Positions 28,681 through 37,804 of a stretch of 64,000 bases of DNA are shown here, piece by piece. Below the pieces are notes generated by a model. The model saw only the letters and a list, made by a program, of their open reading frames with translations, was not told the DNA's origin and ran no database searches. Source of the stretch: UTCHB3 sp002050155 (GTDB lineage: Bacteria; Bacteroidota; Ignavibacteria; Ignavibacteriales; Ignavibacteriaceae); NCBI GenBank assembly GCA_030584105.1, contig CP129491.1, positions 2,418,001 to 2,482,000 on the forward strand, given 5' to 3'. The translations under genes and the position numbers were made by a program. Position 1 is the first letter of the stretch. Each line of letters begins with the position of its first letter.

Positions 28681-29070
28681 CAAAACTCCGGGATGTCACC
28701 ACCCGACATCCCTTGAAGATGGTGCGTTTTATTTTACCCTGAAGTTAATGATGATACTGCTTTATAATTTTTCCCTGTGCCTGTGAAGGCTTGATGTTGC
28801 GTTAACTTGCCCTGAGACCTGTTATAGTATTAGTTGAACCCTTTTATATCTATTTTGGTCTGAAGTAAAAATTACCATTAACCCGTTATAATTCTGTTTT
28901 TTTTAACCCCCGGTTTTTACCGTTAAAAATTAAATTTTCTGCGGGAAATTTATCTTCATGCGGTTAACAAAGCGATTAATAAAGCCGGTTTTTATGGTTG
29001 AAAAAAGAAAAGAATGAGATATTTTTCAACTTTTTGTGCATATTTGGGCTTAAAATTCAGGGTTTTAGAA
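28681..29070 (+). repeat. Dispersed noncoding repeat, copy A
   Basis: Begins CAAAACTCCGGGATGTCACC and ends near GCATATTTGGGCTTAAAATT. It carries the hairpin GGGATGTC-ACCACCC-GACATCCC and segments CCCTGTGCCTGTGAAGGC, GTTAACTTGCCCTGAGACC, CTGCGGGAAATTTAT and CAAAGCGATTAATAAA. Copy B (35267-35786) carries the same in inverse orientation; copy C (53375-53453) has only the CTGCGGGAAATTTAT to AATAAAGC part. No protein frame is conserved among the copies. Copy A lacks about 130 bp present in B. Confidence 0.85.
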
Positions 29071-29247
29071 AATTTTACAAAAATTGGCTGATTTTTCTTT
29101 CAGATGAGGGTGAATTAAAAAATTCCGCTTTTTGGTGGTGGTTGTGGCAGAATTGTATATAGTGGCAGGAATATATAAAGAAATATTTACAATTGCTGTT
29201 CGGTTACTGTACTCTTCAAACCGGGGGTGAACCGGAAAGGAATTGAT

Positions 29248-29358
29248 ATGAGTAAGAAAATGAGAAACGCACCTCTGGATTAGAAGCGACAGCTAATTAG
29301 AGATAACCTGAAAGATTCGTTGAGCAACACTTCCACCGTGCGAAGAAAGATTGATTAA
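29248..29358 (+). pseudogene. Short frame with in-frame TAG, upstream of the FecR-like gene
   Basis: ATG 29248 follows GGAAAGGAATT and reads MSKKMRNAPLD, then TAG at 29281-29283, then KRQLIRDNLKDSLSNTSTVRRKID and TAA. Length with the stop read through is 36 residues. The good ribosome site argues for a translated leader or a decayed small gene; nothing is recognised. Confidence 0.3.
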
Positions 29359-29440
29359 CATCACACCCACAGGGCGGGAACTGAAACAATAACCGGACAA
29401 CTACAGTTAAAACCGTACGATTAATTTAAACGGAACACCA

Positions 29441-30442
29441 ATGAAAAAAATTTTTTACTTTTTTCCTGTTTTACTTCTCTTTGCCGTTGTTTTGGCGGCT
29501 GATTCCCCTAAGCCTCCGGTTGCGCTGGTAACCGGTCTGGAAGGGGCACCTAAATTGATTAAACCCGGCACCGGTGAAGAAATTGCATTGGAGCAGGGTG
29601 CAACTATCGAAGAGGGAGATATTATCTCTTTAGATGAGGAAGCAAAAATTACTCTTTATTTTATGGATGGCGAGATTGTTAACCTTATGCCTAAGCAGAG
29701 GCTTTTAGTCGGTAGCTCTTCCGCAAATTCAAAAATTCAGGATGCTACGGGTCAGAGTTTTGCGCTTCAGGCGGGCAACAATTCCCTTTCGCAAAGAAAT
29801 GTGAACTTAACCTCTAAAAACGAGATTGATAAAGAGCTTTCATCGCCGGCAAGTTTCAGAGGCGAGGGTGTGGTTACACTTGCTCCGGCAGGATTGGTGA
29901 TTTCGGAAACCCCTGAGTTTTCCTGGTTTGACTCTTCAGCAACCGAAACCGCAACGGAAGCGGAATATGTTCTTATTGTGGTGGATTCAAAAAACAACGA
30001 GGTATTCAGAGGTGTTGTCAAAGGGTTCACGAACTCGATAGTCAGATATACTATTCCGAACTTCAAATTTGAGATAAACAACTCGAAAAACCGTTATAAA
30101 TGGGATGTGTATCCTTTGGGCAAAGAACCAAAACTTGGCGCAGGTTACGATCTTGCCGGTGTGATGATTTTGGGTGATTCTAAAGTTTTCGAAAAAGTAA
30201 ATGCGGAACTTGACGAAGTGAATGGAAATAAAGGGTTAGACGAAAAGAGCAAACTTTTTCTTTCCGCACTTATTCTGAAAGATAATAAATGCTATTCGGA
30301 CGCAATCTCCGCACTGGATAAACTCGGTTCTGACGATACAGTTTCGCAAAATATCCTCCGACAGAAAGCGTGGTTATACGCACGGCTTGGGGCAAACGGA
30401 TCGCTGATTGTTAAGAAGATTGCTGAATTGCTGAAAAATTGA
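29441..30442 (+). CDS. Secreted FecR-domain-like protein
   Basis: 333 residues. Signal peptide KKIFYFFPVLLLFAVVLAADS. Residues about 25-90 (VALVTGLEGAPKLIKPG, GATIEEGDIISLDEEAKITLYF, GEIVNLMPKQRLLVG) match the FecR-like beta-domain found in many periplasmic proteins. The C-terminal half contains a beta domain (FSWFDSSATETATEAEYVLIVVDS) and a helical end (FLSALILKDNKCYSDAISALDKL). It has no sigma factor or TonB gene next to it, so it is not a classic FecR regulator. Function unknown; probably cell-envelope. Confidence 0.65.
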   Translation: MKKIFYFFPVLLLFAVVLAADSPKPPVALVTGLEGAPKLIKPGTGEEIALEQGATIEEGDIISLDEEAKITLYFMDGEIVNLMPKQRLLVGSSSANSKIQDATGQSFALQAGNNSLSQRNVNLTSKNEIDKELSSPASFRGEGVVTLAPAGLVISETPEFSWFDSSATETATEAEYVLIVVDSKNNEVFRGVVKGFTNSIVRYTIPNFKFEINNSKNRYKWDVYPLGKEPKLGAGYDLAGVMILGDSKVFEKVNAELDEVNGNKGLDEKSKLFLSALILKDNKCYSDAISALDKLGSDDTVSQNILRQKAWLYARLGANGSLIVKKIAELLKN

Positions 30443-30454
30443 AGTGTTGGTATG

Positions 30455-30504
30455 GTTTCCCGGGGGTGCTTTATGAGTCCTTAGTGCCCCCGGAAACCTT
30501 TTAA
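30455..30504 (+). terminator. Intrinsic terminator after the FecR-like gene
   Basis: GGTTTCCCGGGGGTGC pairs with GTGCCCCCGGAAACC around a 15-base loop and is followed by TTTTAAT. It begins 13 bases after the stop. Confidence 0.75.
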
Positions 30505-30510
30505 TACCTT

Positions 30511-30686
30511 CCACCACCCAGCCTATCCTTGCCCGCAAAAAACCCGGTGCCCTCTTTCTTAACTCCCACTACCCAGCCTATCCTTGCCCGCAAAAAACCC
30601 GGTGCTCTCTTTCTTAACTCCCACCACCCAGCCTATCCTTGCCCGCAAAAAACCCGGTGCCCTCTTTCTTAACTCCCACTACCCAA
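30511..30686. repeat. 55-bp tandem repeat, three copies
   Basis: GCCTATCCTTGCCCGCAAAA begins at 30521, 30576 and 30631; each unit continues CCCGGTGCCCTCTTTCTTAA, and units differ by one or two bases. Near-identity means recent expansion. It lies between convergent genes. Confidence 0.92.
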
Positions 30687-30826
30687 CTGATTCTTAAACT
30701 CGTAAAAAAAACAGAAATTCCTCATCTGCTCCCTTAAAAAACCTACCTACCTTTGCATGCTTGAGAAAAAATGTGCCTTTTACTCAAAAACCGGAGTGAC
30801 AACTATTCCCCCCCCAAAAAAGAAAA

Positions 30827-31471
30827 TCAATCCAAATGCACCACTAAGTCGTTAATTGACTGAAAAACCGGTATCCCCGCAGTTTCCAGCCGCTCGCGGC
30901 TCTGGTGACCGGAAGCGACAAGGATACAGTCAACCCCCATTTCCCGCGACACTTCAAAATCGTGCAGGGTATCGCCCACCAAGACAGCGCTCTGTTTTCC
31001 GCTTCCCAGTTTTTCGACTAAGGCAAACCCGAGTTCCAACTTGCTGTGCGCATAAACATCGTTTAACCCGTAAATTTCTTCAAAATAGCCCGAAAGGCGG
31101 TGTTTTTCGATTATCTCGTGCAGTTCTTTCTTCATGTATGCCGAAAGAATATACTGCTTTATCCCGAGTTCCTTCACACGCCGGAGGACATTTTCAACAG
31201 AACTGAACAAATCAGCCTCATGTTTGCGGGTTTCGTAAATATCCGCCCATTCTTTGCCAATAATTTCAAACGGATTGCGGCTGAAATCAACCCCTGCAGC
31301 GGCGTAGTAATCTTTAATCGGAAAAGTGAAGATTTCGCGGTATCTTTTAAGGGAGAGGATGTTATAACTGTTTTTTTCAAGCAGGCTGTTGATGATATCA
31401 AGGCACATTTCAACATCGTTGAACAGCGTACCGTTCCAGTCCCAAATTATATAATTGTAGTGTCTTAGCAT
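30827..31471 (-). CDS. HAD-family phosphatase (phosphoglycolate phosphatase-like)
   Basis: 214 residues, cytoplasmic. Motif I is WDWNGTLFND (residues about 10-19) with Asp nucleophile and acid/base Asp replaced by the WNG form seen in many Gph-like members; motif II ILSAYMKK and motif IV VGDTLHDFEVSREMG are clear. Substrate unknown. Its start lies 1-2 bases after the GroES-like stop, so the two form an operon. Confidence 0.82.
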   Translation of the reverse strand: MLRHYNYIIWDWNGTLFNDVEMCLDIINSLLEKNSYNILSLKRYREIFTFPIKDYYAAAGVDFSRNPFEIIGKEWADIYETRKHEADLFSSVENVLRRVKELGIKQYILSAYMKKELHEIIEKHRLSGYFEEIYGLNDVYAHSKLELGFALVEKLGSGKQSAVLVGDTLHDFEVSREMGVDCILVASGHQSRERLETAGIPVFQSINDLVVHLD

Positions 31472-31472
31472 T

Positions 31473-31829
31473 CTAAGCCGTAAAATCGTCCCTGATTAAA
31501 AGTAAAATAGCCGTTTGCGGAACGATGACCAATTTTTCACGGTCATATTCTATTTCAATAGCGTCTTTTCTTTGGTAGATAGCCATGTCGCCCTCCTGAG
31601 CTTGCAACCCAATGTATCGTGTGCTCTCTTTTTCTTTCCAAGGTTCGTCATCACTGGGGAGAGCAATTGGGTAGCCGGGGCCTGTTTTAAGCACATAGCC
31701 GCTCTGCACCTTTTCTTTCTCAGTTACACCGGGGGGAAGATACAGCCCTGCGTGGGTTCTGCCTTCTTCCTCGAGGGGTTTTACTAAAACTTTATCACCA
31801 ACAACGATAAACTTATGAATATCTCTCAT
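31473..31829 (-). CDS. GroES-like co-chaperonin family protein
   Basis: 118 residues. VVGDKVLVKPLEEEGRTHAGLYLPPGVTE is the GroES beta-barrel start with a mobile-loop-like stretch, and the C-terminus (GDMAIYQRKDAIEIEYDREKLVIVPQTAILLLI) fits the family end. It is longer than canonical GroES because of an insert (GYPIALPSDDEPWKEKESTRY). No groEL is adjacent, so a role as the main GroES is uncertain. It is directly followed by the HAD gene. Confidence 0.78.
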   Translation of the reverse strand: MRDIHKFIVVGDKVLVKPLEEEGRTHAGLYLPPGVTEKEKVQSGYVLKTGPGYPIALPSDDEPWKEKESTRYIGLQAQEGDMAIYQRKDAIEIEYDREKLVIVPQTAILLLIRDDFTA

Positions 31830-31930
31830 TGTAAATTTTAGTTATCTCTAATTTTTCACTTTTAAAGTTACTAAATTATTTTCTTAAATTGTTAATTTCA
31901 AGTGTTGGGTTTCAATTTTTTGGTTAGTTT

Positions 31931-34363
31931 TTACTTCAAATATAGCATTTTCCTTGTTTGTGAGTGTTTGTCCGTCTCTAAGCGGTAGAAATAGACCCCC
32001 GAAGACTCTTCCCTTGGGTTGAAAGTTATAGTGTACTCCCTGCCCCCCTCAGCAGTACCCTCGAACAGTGTTGCCACCAAGGCACCTGCTGAGCTGTAAA
32101 CGGTCAGTTTTACCGGTGAGGTCTCGTTCACTGTAAATGGTATCTTCGTCCCCGTGTTATCTCCTGATATACCTCCTGTGCCATCCCCGGAAACACCACC
32201 ACCAAACGGGTTAGGATAGTTCTCCCCCAGAGTAAACCCCTCAGGCACGCCGGCAACCATTATTTCCGCTTCCCAACTGTACTCAAACGAGCCGTCGTTA
32301 TCTATCTGTTTCAACCGATACCTGTATTTGCCCGCCCCCTTGGGTTTGTCCGTAAAACTGTAATATTTTGGCGAGTTACTCGTGCCGTGCCCCTCCACAT
32401 ACCCAATTTTCTCCCACCATCCGCTTCCACCCATGCCCGGTCTTATCCTCTGAACCTCAAAACCGTTGTTATCCTTCTCGGTTGCTGTCTTCCAGTTTAT
32501 GCGAACACTCCCGCCGGTGTACACTGCCGTGAACTCAACAAGTTCAACCGGAAGCGGAAGGTCTTCCGAGAGCAAAAGGGTACCCTTATCCCCCGCGAAA
32601 ATTGCAGTAGTGCCGTTTAATATCGTAAGCGCACGGATAGTACTCTCACTTATCTCTTCAGCACGGCTCCAACTTTCACCTCCGTCTGCCGTAAGGATGA
32701 TGTCCCCACTTCCCCCGGCTGCAATTCCATGCTCTGAGTCGTAAAACTTAACCGTATAGAGGGTTGAACCGGTGTTGGATGTCTTTTGGCTCCAACTTGT
32801 CCCTCCGTTCGTGGTTTTGTAAATCACGCTGTCTTTACCTACTACTACTCCAACCTGATTTGAGGTAAATGCCGCTGCGTAAAAAGTCATCCCTGTCAGC
32901 CCTGATGACACATCCGACCAGCTAGCCCCGTTGTTCGTAGTTTTTATCACCTTACCCACTCCGCAGATATATGCTGTTGAAGAGCCCGGGATAACACCAA
33001 TTCCGTAATAGCTCCCTGCAGGAAGTGTCCCCGGGGTACTCCAGTTCGTGCCGCCGTCTGTTGTGTAGCGTACCACACCTTGGGTTCCGCAGAAATATCC
33101 GTTCTGCTCAGTTGCGAATGCCACTTTTTGGGAGCCTGAGGCAGTTGTAAACTTGTTCGCCCATGTAGTCCCCCCGTTTGTTGTTGTATAGAGCCCGGTT
33201 GAAGTGACAGCAAACCCTTTTTGTGTTGTTGTAAAGCAAATATCATTTAAAGTTAGTGTTGAGCATCGGTTCGTAACAGACCAGTTTCTGCCGCCATCGG
33301 TTGATTTTATTATCATGCCGTTTGTTCCCCCCGCCCAAAAGTTTGTTCCGTCGGGTGTTGTTATACCGTAAAGAACGACATTGTCTCCCGGTACCTGTGT
33401 GTCGGTTCTGCTCCAGTTACTTCCCCCGTTTGTGGTTATGACAGTCACTCCTTTTCCACCGAGCACTATTCCGCCCGTGCCGTCCCTGAAAACAACGGTA
33501 TTAAGTGTAGGGGTGCCCGGAATTGGGGTGGCTTGCCAGGAAACTCCGTTATCCGTTGAAACATAAATACCCCCGCCTCCGGTTACAGCGGTGATTTTTG
33601 AAGCGGTGAAATATTTAACGGCTGAGGGAATGATGTCAAAACTGCCGTTATCCTTCTCCCAGGTGCTTCCTCCGTCAGTTGTGCGGAATGCATAACCACT
33701 GCCGGCAACAATTCCAATCGAGGCGTTAAAAAAATCCACAACCGTCGGTATCTGGTAATCCTCGAAAGGGGAAGTTTCACCGGGTATGCCGTTTGTTATC
33801 CTGCCAAAGCCTTTGCCTTGAGTTATATAAAAGCCGTTGTTTTCGCCGGTCATAACAAAATCATTTACAAAACCCGAGGAACTTTCAGCAAACAGACTCC
33901 AGCTATTTCCCCCGTTGGTTGTTTTGAAGATTTTACCTTTTAACTTAACATTTACAAAACCAACAGTTTCGGAGATAAACTGCACTTTTGTAAGGTCTAA
34001 AGATGAGGGTGACGAAGTGGTGGGTTCCCAATTTAACCCTGAATTTGTGGTTTTTAGAATCGTGCCGCCACTTCCTGCTGCATAGCCCACTGAGGATGAG
34101 GGAAATGAAACTGAGTAGAGTGTAATTTGTCGGTTGGAATAGAGCAATCTCCAGGAGTTGCCGAAGTCAGTTGATTGAATGATTACACCTTTAGTACCTG
34201 CGCCGTAAACGGTGTCAGTTGAGGGGATTGATGCGCCTCCGTAGATTGTGTAACCCATCGGCTTTGGGTTTAACCAGGTGAAATTCACTTGTGCTGAAGT
34301 AAAAGAAAAGAGAAAAAGGGCAATGATAACAGTTGAAAAAATATGTTTTGAGGATACCGGCAT
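31931..34363 (-). CDS. T9SS-exported Ycf48/Asp-box beta-propeller protein
   Basis: 810 residues from ATG 34363, where a signal peptide starts (MPVSSKHIFSTVIIALFLFSFTSAQ). The middle is a chain of Asp-box/Ycf48-like propeller repeats (STDFGNSWRLL, KTTNSGLNWEP, TTNGGTSWSQK, TADGGESWSRA). Next comes a beta-sandwich (VELVEFTAVYTGGSVRINWK, NNGFEVQR), then a T9SS type A domain (FTLGENYPNPFGG, VKLTVYSSAGALVATL, SGVYFYRLETD). The frame stays open 59 codons upstream to 34540, but that part is a translated 72-bp DNA duplication and is unlikely to be the start. Surface-exposed; function unknown. Confidence 0.85.
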   Translation of the reverse strand: MPVSSKHIFSTVIIALFLFSFTSAQVNFTWLNPKPMGYTIYGGASIPSTDTVYGAGTKGVIIQSTDFGNSWRLLYSNRQITLYSVSFPSSSVGYAAGSGGTILKTTNSGLNWEPTTSSPSSLDLTKVQFISETVGFVNVKLKGKIFKTTNGGNSWSLFAESSSGFVNDFVMTGENNGFYITQGKGFGRITNGIPGETSPFEDYQIPTVVDFFNASIGIVAGSGYAFRTTDGGSTWEKDNGSFDIIPSAVKYFTASKITAVTGGGGIYVSTDNGVSWQATPIPGTPTLNTVVFRDGTGGIVLGGKGVTVITTNGGSNWSRTDTQVPGDNVVLYGITTPDGTNFWAGGTNGMIIKSTDGGRNWSVTNRCSTLTLNDICFTTTQKGFAVTSTGLYTTTNGGTTWANKFTTASGSQKVAFATEQNGYFCGTQGVVRYTTDGGTNWSTPGTLPAGSYYGIGVIPGSSTAYICGVGKVIKTTNNGASWSDVSSGLTGMTFYAAAFTSNQVGVVVGKDSVIYKTTNGGTSWSQKTSNTGSTLYTVKFYDSEHGIAAGGSGDIILTADGGESWSRAEEISESTIRALTILNGTTAIFAGDKGTLLLSEDLPLPVELVEFTAVYTGGSVRINWKTATEKDNNGFEVQRIRPGMGGSGWWEKIGYVEGHGTSNSPKYYSFTDKPKGAGKYRYRLKQIDNDGSFEYSWEAEIMVAGVPEGFTLGENYPNPFGGGVSGDGTGGISGDNTGTKIPFTVNETSPVKLTVYSSAGALVATLFEGTAEGGREYTITFNPREESSGVYFYRLETDKHSQTRKMLYLK

Positions 34364-34480
34364 GTTTATTGTGTTTGAACTTTGCCCTGCACGAAGGGTT
34401 TTGTGCTTTGTTCCTGATTCTTTGTTACCCGGTATGTTTATTGCGGTTGCACTTTGCCCTGCAGGGAAGGATGAAGTAAA
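34361..34480. repeat. 72-bp duplication at the 5' end of the T9SS gene
   Basis: ATGTTTATTG..GTTG.ACTTTGCCCT with GCA occurs from 34362 and again from 34434. On the minus strand both copies read AGQS..xINxP in the gene's frame, once within and once upstream of the chosen start. Confidence 0.75.
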
Positions 34481-34968
34481 AATATCGGCATTTCTGTTAA
34501 AAAGAGCCTTTGAGTCAGATGAGGTTTTAGATAGGGTCATATAATATCATCCCTGAATATTAAATCAACAAATCAAATGAATATTTAATGATTATTGCAC
34601 TAAAATGAAACAATTAACCCCTAAAAATACTTTTTAGCAGTAATAACCGGCCGTAATCCAACTTATTCTGTAGTGCGTTATTACCAAACCCAAAAAGTAC
34701 GGTTAACCTCAGACAAAACCTCACCACAAAATTATGAAAAAATATGCAGATATTTAAATAAAAAACAAAATATCAATCAAATTATAAAAAAATATGGAGA
34801 TGTTTAAATAAAAAACGCAACTTCAGCCAAATTTCAACGAAATTTTTTCGTATCTCGAAAGGGGAGGGTACCAAAAATATCCCAAACTGCATAAAAAGTG
34901 AAAAAAATATTAAAGATTTATTAAAAAATATGAAACAGGAATAAAAAATCTTGAATAGGAGGGATTAC

Positions 34969-34988
34969 TAAAATTTTCTTACACTCCC
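34969..34988 (-). mobile_element. IS256 left-end remnant
   Basis: AAAATTTTCTTACACTCCC matches the inverse of the IS256 left end (TTTCTTACACTCCC tip); CTTACACTCCC is repeated 11 bases later (34990-35000). The body of the element is missing. Confidence 0.5.
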
Positions 34989-35266
34989 TCTTACACTCCC
35001 AAATTTTTATCCACTCTTTAATATATTACAGAAAGAGAGTTCTCTTTTGGCTTCTCCACCTTTATTTTCAAGTTTACACCCGCCAACGAATTTTCATTTT
35101 GAAGGACAGAGTGAATACAGATTGGCTCCCCCTCATAAGTTTTCAATTTACACCCCCCAAAGGTATCCATAATTAAGGGTTGGTTGACACAGATTGTTTC
35201 CTCTCAGATCTATTGAAATTTACTCCAACCTTAAATATAAATCAAGAGATTCCGGTTAAGTTCTCT

Positions 35267-35786
35267 ATAAACCTGAATTTTAAGCCCAAATATGCGCAAA
35301 AAATCGAAAAATAGAACACTTTTTTCTTTTTCTATTCTTAAAAACAGAGTTTATTAATCGCTTTGTCAACTGCATGGACATAAATTTCCCGCAGAAATTT
35401 TAAATTTTAACGGGAATTTCAGGGTTAGAAAAAAACAGAGCCATAACAGGTTTAAGGTAGTTTTTCCTCAGGCTCAAATATGTAAAAGAGGTTCAACAAA
35501 AACTACAACAGGTCTCAGGAAATTTCTGTCTCTACTCATTGAGTTTATCAACGGGGTTTAGTTAATACTACAATAAAGTTCAGTTAAATCCTAATTGCAA
35601 AATTGGTACCGGAATAAAGGGGACGAAATACAATTAAAAACTATAACGGTCTCAGGGCAAGTTAACGCATCATCAGGCCTTCACAGGCACAGGGAAAAAT
35701 TATAAGACAGTACTATCACCGACTTCAGGGTAAAATTAAACGCACCATCTTCGAGGGATGTCGGGTGGTGACATCCCGGAGTTTTG
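35267..35786 (-). repeat. Dispersed noncoding repeat, copy B (inverted relative to A)
   Basis: Reverse complement begins CAAAACTCCGGGATGTCACC and follows copy A with about 80-85 percent identity where aligned, including CCCTGTGCCTGTGAAGGC, CCCTGAGACC, CTGCGGGAAATTTAT, CAAAGCGATTAATAAA and CATATTTGGGCTTAAAATTC. An extra central part contains a second CTGAGACCTGTTGTAG segment, which suggests copy A lost the interval between two such repeats. With A it forms an inverted pair around 29071-35266. Confidence 0.85.
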
Positions 35787-36156
35787 TATTAAATAAATAT
35801 TATATTTTTATATGTTATTTTACTTGTTAAAGTTGGTGGTTCAAAAACTGTCGTTTTCATTGCCACGCAATTTAAGATTTTTTATCTGATGTTTAATTTT
35901 TAGTCGTTAAAATTAATGTAATCATTATTGAAGCTTTAGTTTGCAAACCTTTCTAAAGAGGCAAGAAAATTATGCACAGTCTCTCAGAAATAGTACTTTT
36001 ATGTGTATGGATTCGCAACCTAAAATTAATAATTTTGAGATTATCGAATTTATCTTTTGTGAAAATTCGAAAATTCAGAAAACCCCTGTTGAAGTATTTA
36101 ACCTGGGAATAAATACATAATTAAACTTAAAAATTATCAAAACTTGGCGTAAAAAG

Positions 36157-37798
36157 ATGGCAAATGATGAAAGTAATCAAAACAGTAACTCGACTTCGGA
36201 GGATATCCCAAAAAAGGGAGCAACCACTAAAAATGGCAACGGAAAAGAAAAATTTTCGATTGAATCGATTGCAATAATGGTTAAACTAAGAGCAAAAGGT
36301 TTTGGTGGGGTGGAAGGGATCGATTATACGTTTAGAAAAAATATTGAAGACGAAACAGAAGACAAAGATACTAAGAAAAAAAAATAAGAAATTTTTTGGT
36401 TTTATTTCTCCGCAAGAAGACAGAAGTGGACAATATCATGATCTGTGTCTGGTTGTTTTTCCTTCAAGTGACCCCAAGAAAAAGTGGGTAGTATGTTTAG
36501 CCGTCGGCAGTTTGGGTTTCGCAAATGATCAAACTTTAGCAAAACATCCAGGTACACGAAGGAAATTTTCAATACTTACACATAAAAATGGTTTAATTAA
36601 ATCGGATTTTACGGATATTGAACGCCCACTTGAGGGAATAAAGTTAGCTCTCGAAGAAGAAGATAAAAGTGATGTTTATGAAGCTTTTAATAGTTATCAA
36701 AAGGTGGTCTTAGCTGCTGAAGTTTTTGATCCAAAAAAAGGGGAGGGGGAAGAAACTGTTACTGATCCAGAAAATGAGGAAAAGAAAGATAAAGTTTATG
36801 TAATAAAAATATTCGATGAATTTTTAGCCACATACGCGAAAATGAGGGATTGGAGAAGTAATCAAGTCCACGACAAGGAAATTGATGAGGCGATAAAAAA
36901 AATTACTGATCATGGTTTAACTAATGAACCTGAAATTGATAAAATTAAAAACTTACTTGAAAAAAGAAAATTTATAGTTCTTCAAGGGGCGCCAGGTGTA
37001 GGGAAAACATATATTGCAAAGAAAATTGCAGAGGAGAAAAAGGAGAAAGAGAAGAAAGAGAAGAAATATGAGACATTCTTCACACAATTTCATGCTGAAA
37101 CCACTTATTCTGATTTTATTTACGGAATAAGACCCGGACTTGAAGAGAAAAATGTGAATTACAAAGAACATATGGGTATTTTTATAGAAGCCTTTGAAAA
37201 AGCAAAAAATGAAACATCCGAGAAAAAAGTTCTTCTTATTATAGATGAAATCAATCGTGCCAATCTCTCAAATGTTCTGGGCCCTATCTTTTATCTTTTT
37301 GAATATCAGAGAAAAGAGAAAGATAGTGAAAATGATGGTTTTGATGGGATAGAATTGTATCCTGGGAAAAAAGTCCATAACCTTCCTGACAATTTTTATG
37401 TTATTGCTACAATGAATACAGCTGATAGAAGTTTAGCGGTTGTGGATTTTGCATTGCGTAGGCGTTTTGCGTGGTACACTTTGAAACCAAGAGTTTTGAC
37501 AAAAAAAGATTTAAAGACGAAGACTTCTGATGGTATGACTTTTTATAAGGAATATTTCGACAGAATTGCTGATATCTTTTACGAATATGCCAGCCATGAC
37601 GAGCTTAATTTGCAGCCCGGACATTCATATTTTATAGTACCTGAAGGAGATAATGAAGATGAAGCAATGAAAGACCGTCTCCGGTATGAGCTATTACCTT
37701 TAATTCGTGAATATGTTGCCGAAGGGCTGTTGTTAGATGCAGTTAACGAATTTAATGTCTTTTTTATGAAAGAAATTCAAACTCCTCTTTTTGAGTAA
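36157..37798 (+). pseudogene. mcrB: McrB-like GTPase subunit of McrBC, split at an A9 run
   Basis: AAA+ GTPase that drives the McrC nuclease on modified DNA. ATG 36157 opens a 76-codon frame rich in Asn/Ser/Lys then ending TYTFRKNIEDETEDKDTKKKK; nine A residues at 36376-36384 end it. Dropping one A continues KKNKKFFGFISPQED in the frame to 37798, giving about 546 residues. The second frame has no ATG near its start, which supports the join. Downstream: Walker A QGAPGVGKTYIAKK, Walker B LLIIDEINRANLSN, and the McrB signature MNTADRSLAVVDFALRRRF. N-terminal DNA-recognition domain (GQYHDLCLVVFPSS) is not recognised. mcrC starts 6 bases later. Confidence 0.85.
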
Positions 37799-37804
37799 TT
37801 TCCT

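Larger units (their letters stand above)
34541..36156. other. 1.6-kb gene-free region before mcrB
   Basis: AT-rich. Holds an IS256-end-like segment (34969-34988), repeats of TTACACCC.CC around 35080 and 35150 (about 68 bp apart), and copy B of the dispersed repeat. No gene is supported. Confidence 0.6.

Noticed and set aside
36302..37798. mcrB starting within the second frame
   Set aside because: Only a TTG could start it, with no ribosome site, and the first frame joins it at the A9 run.
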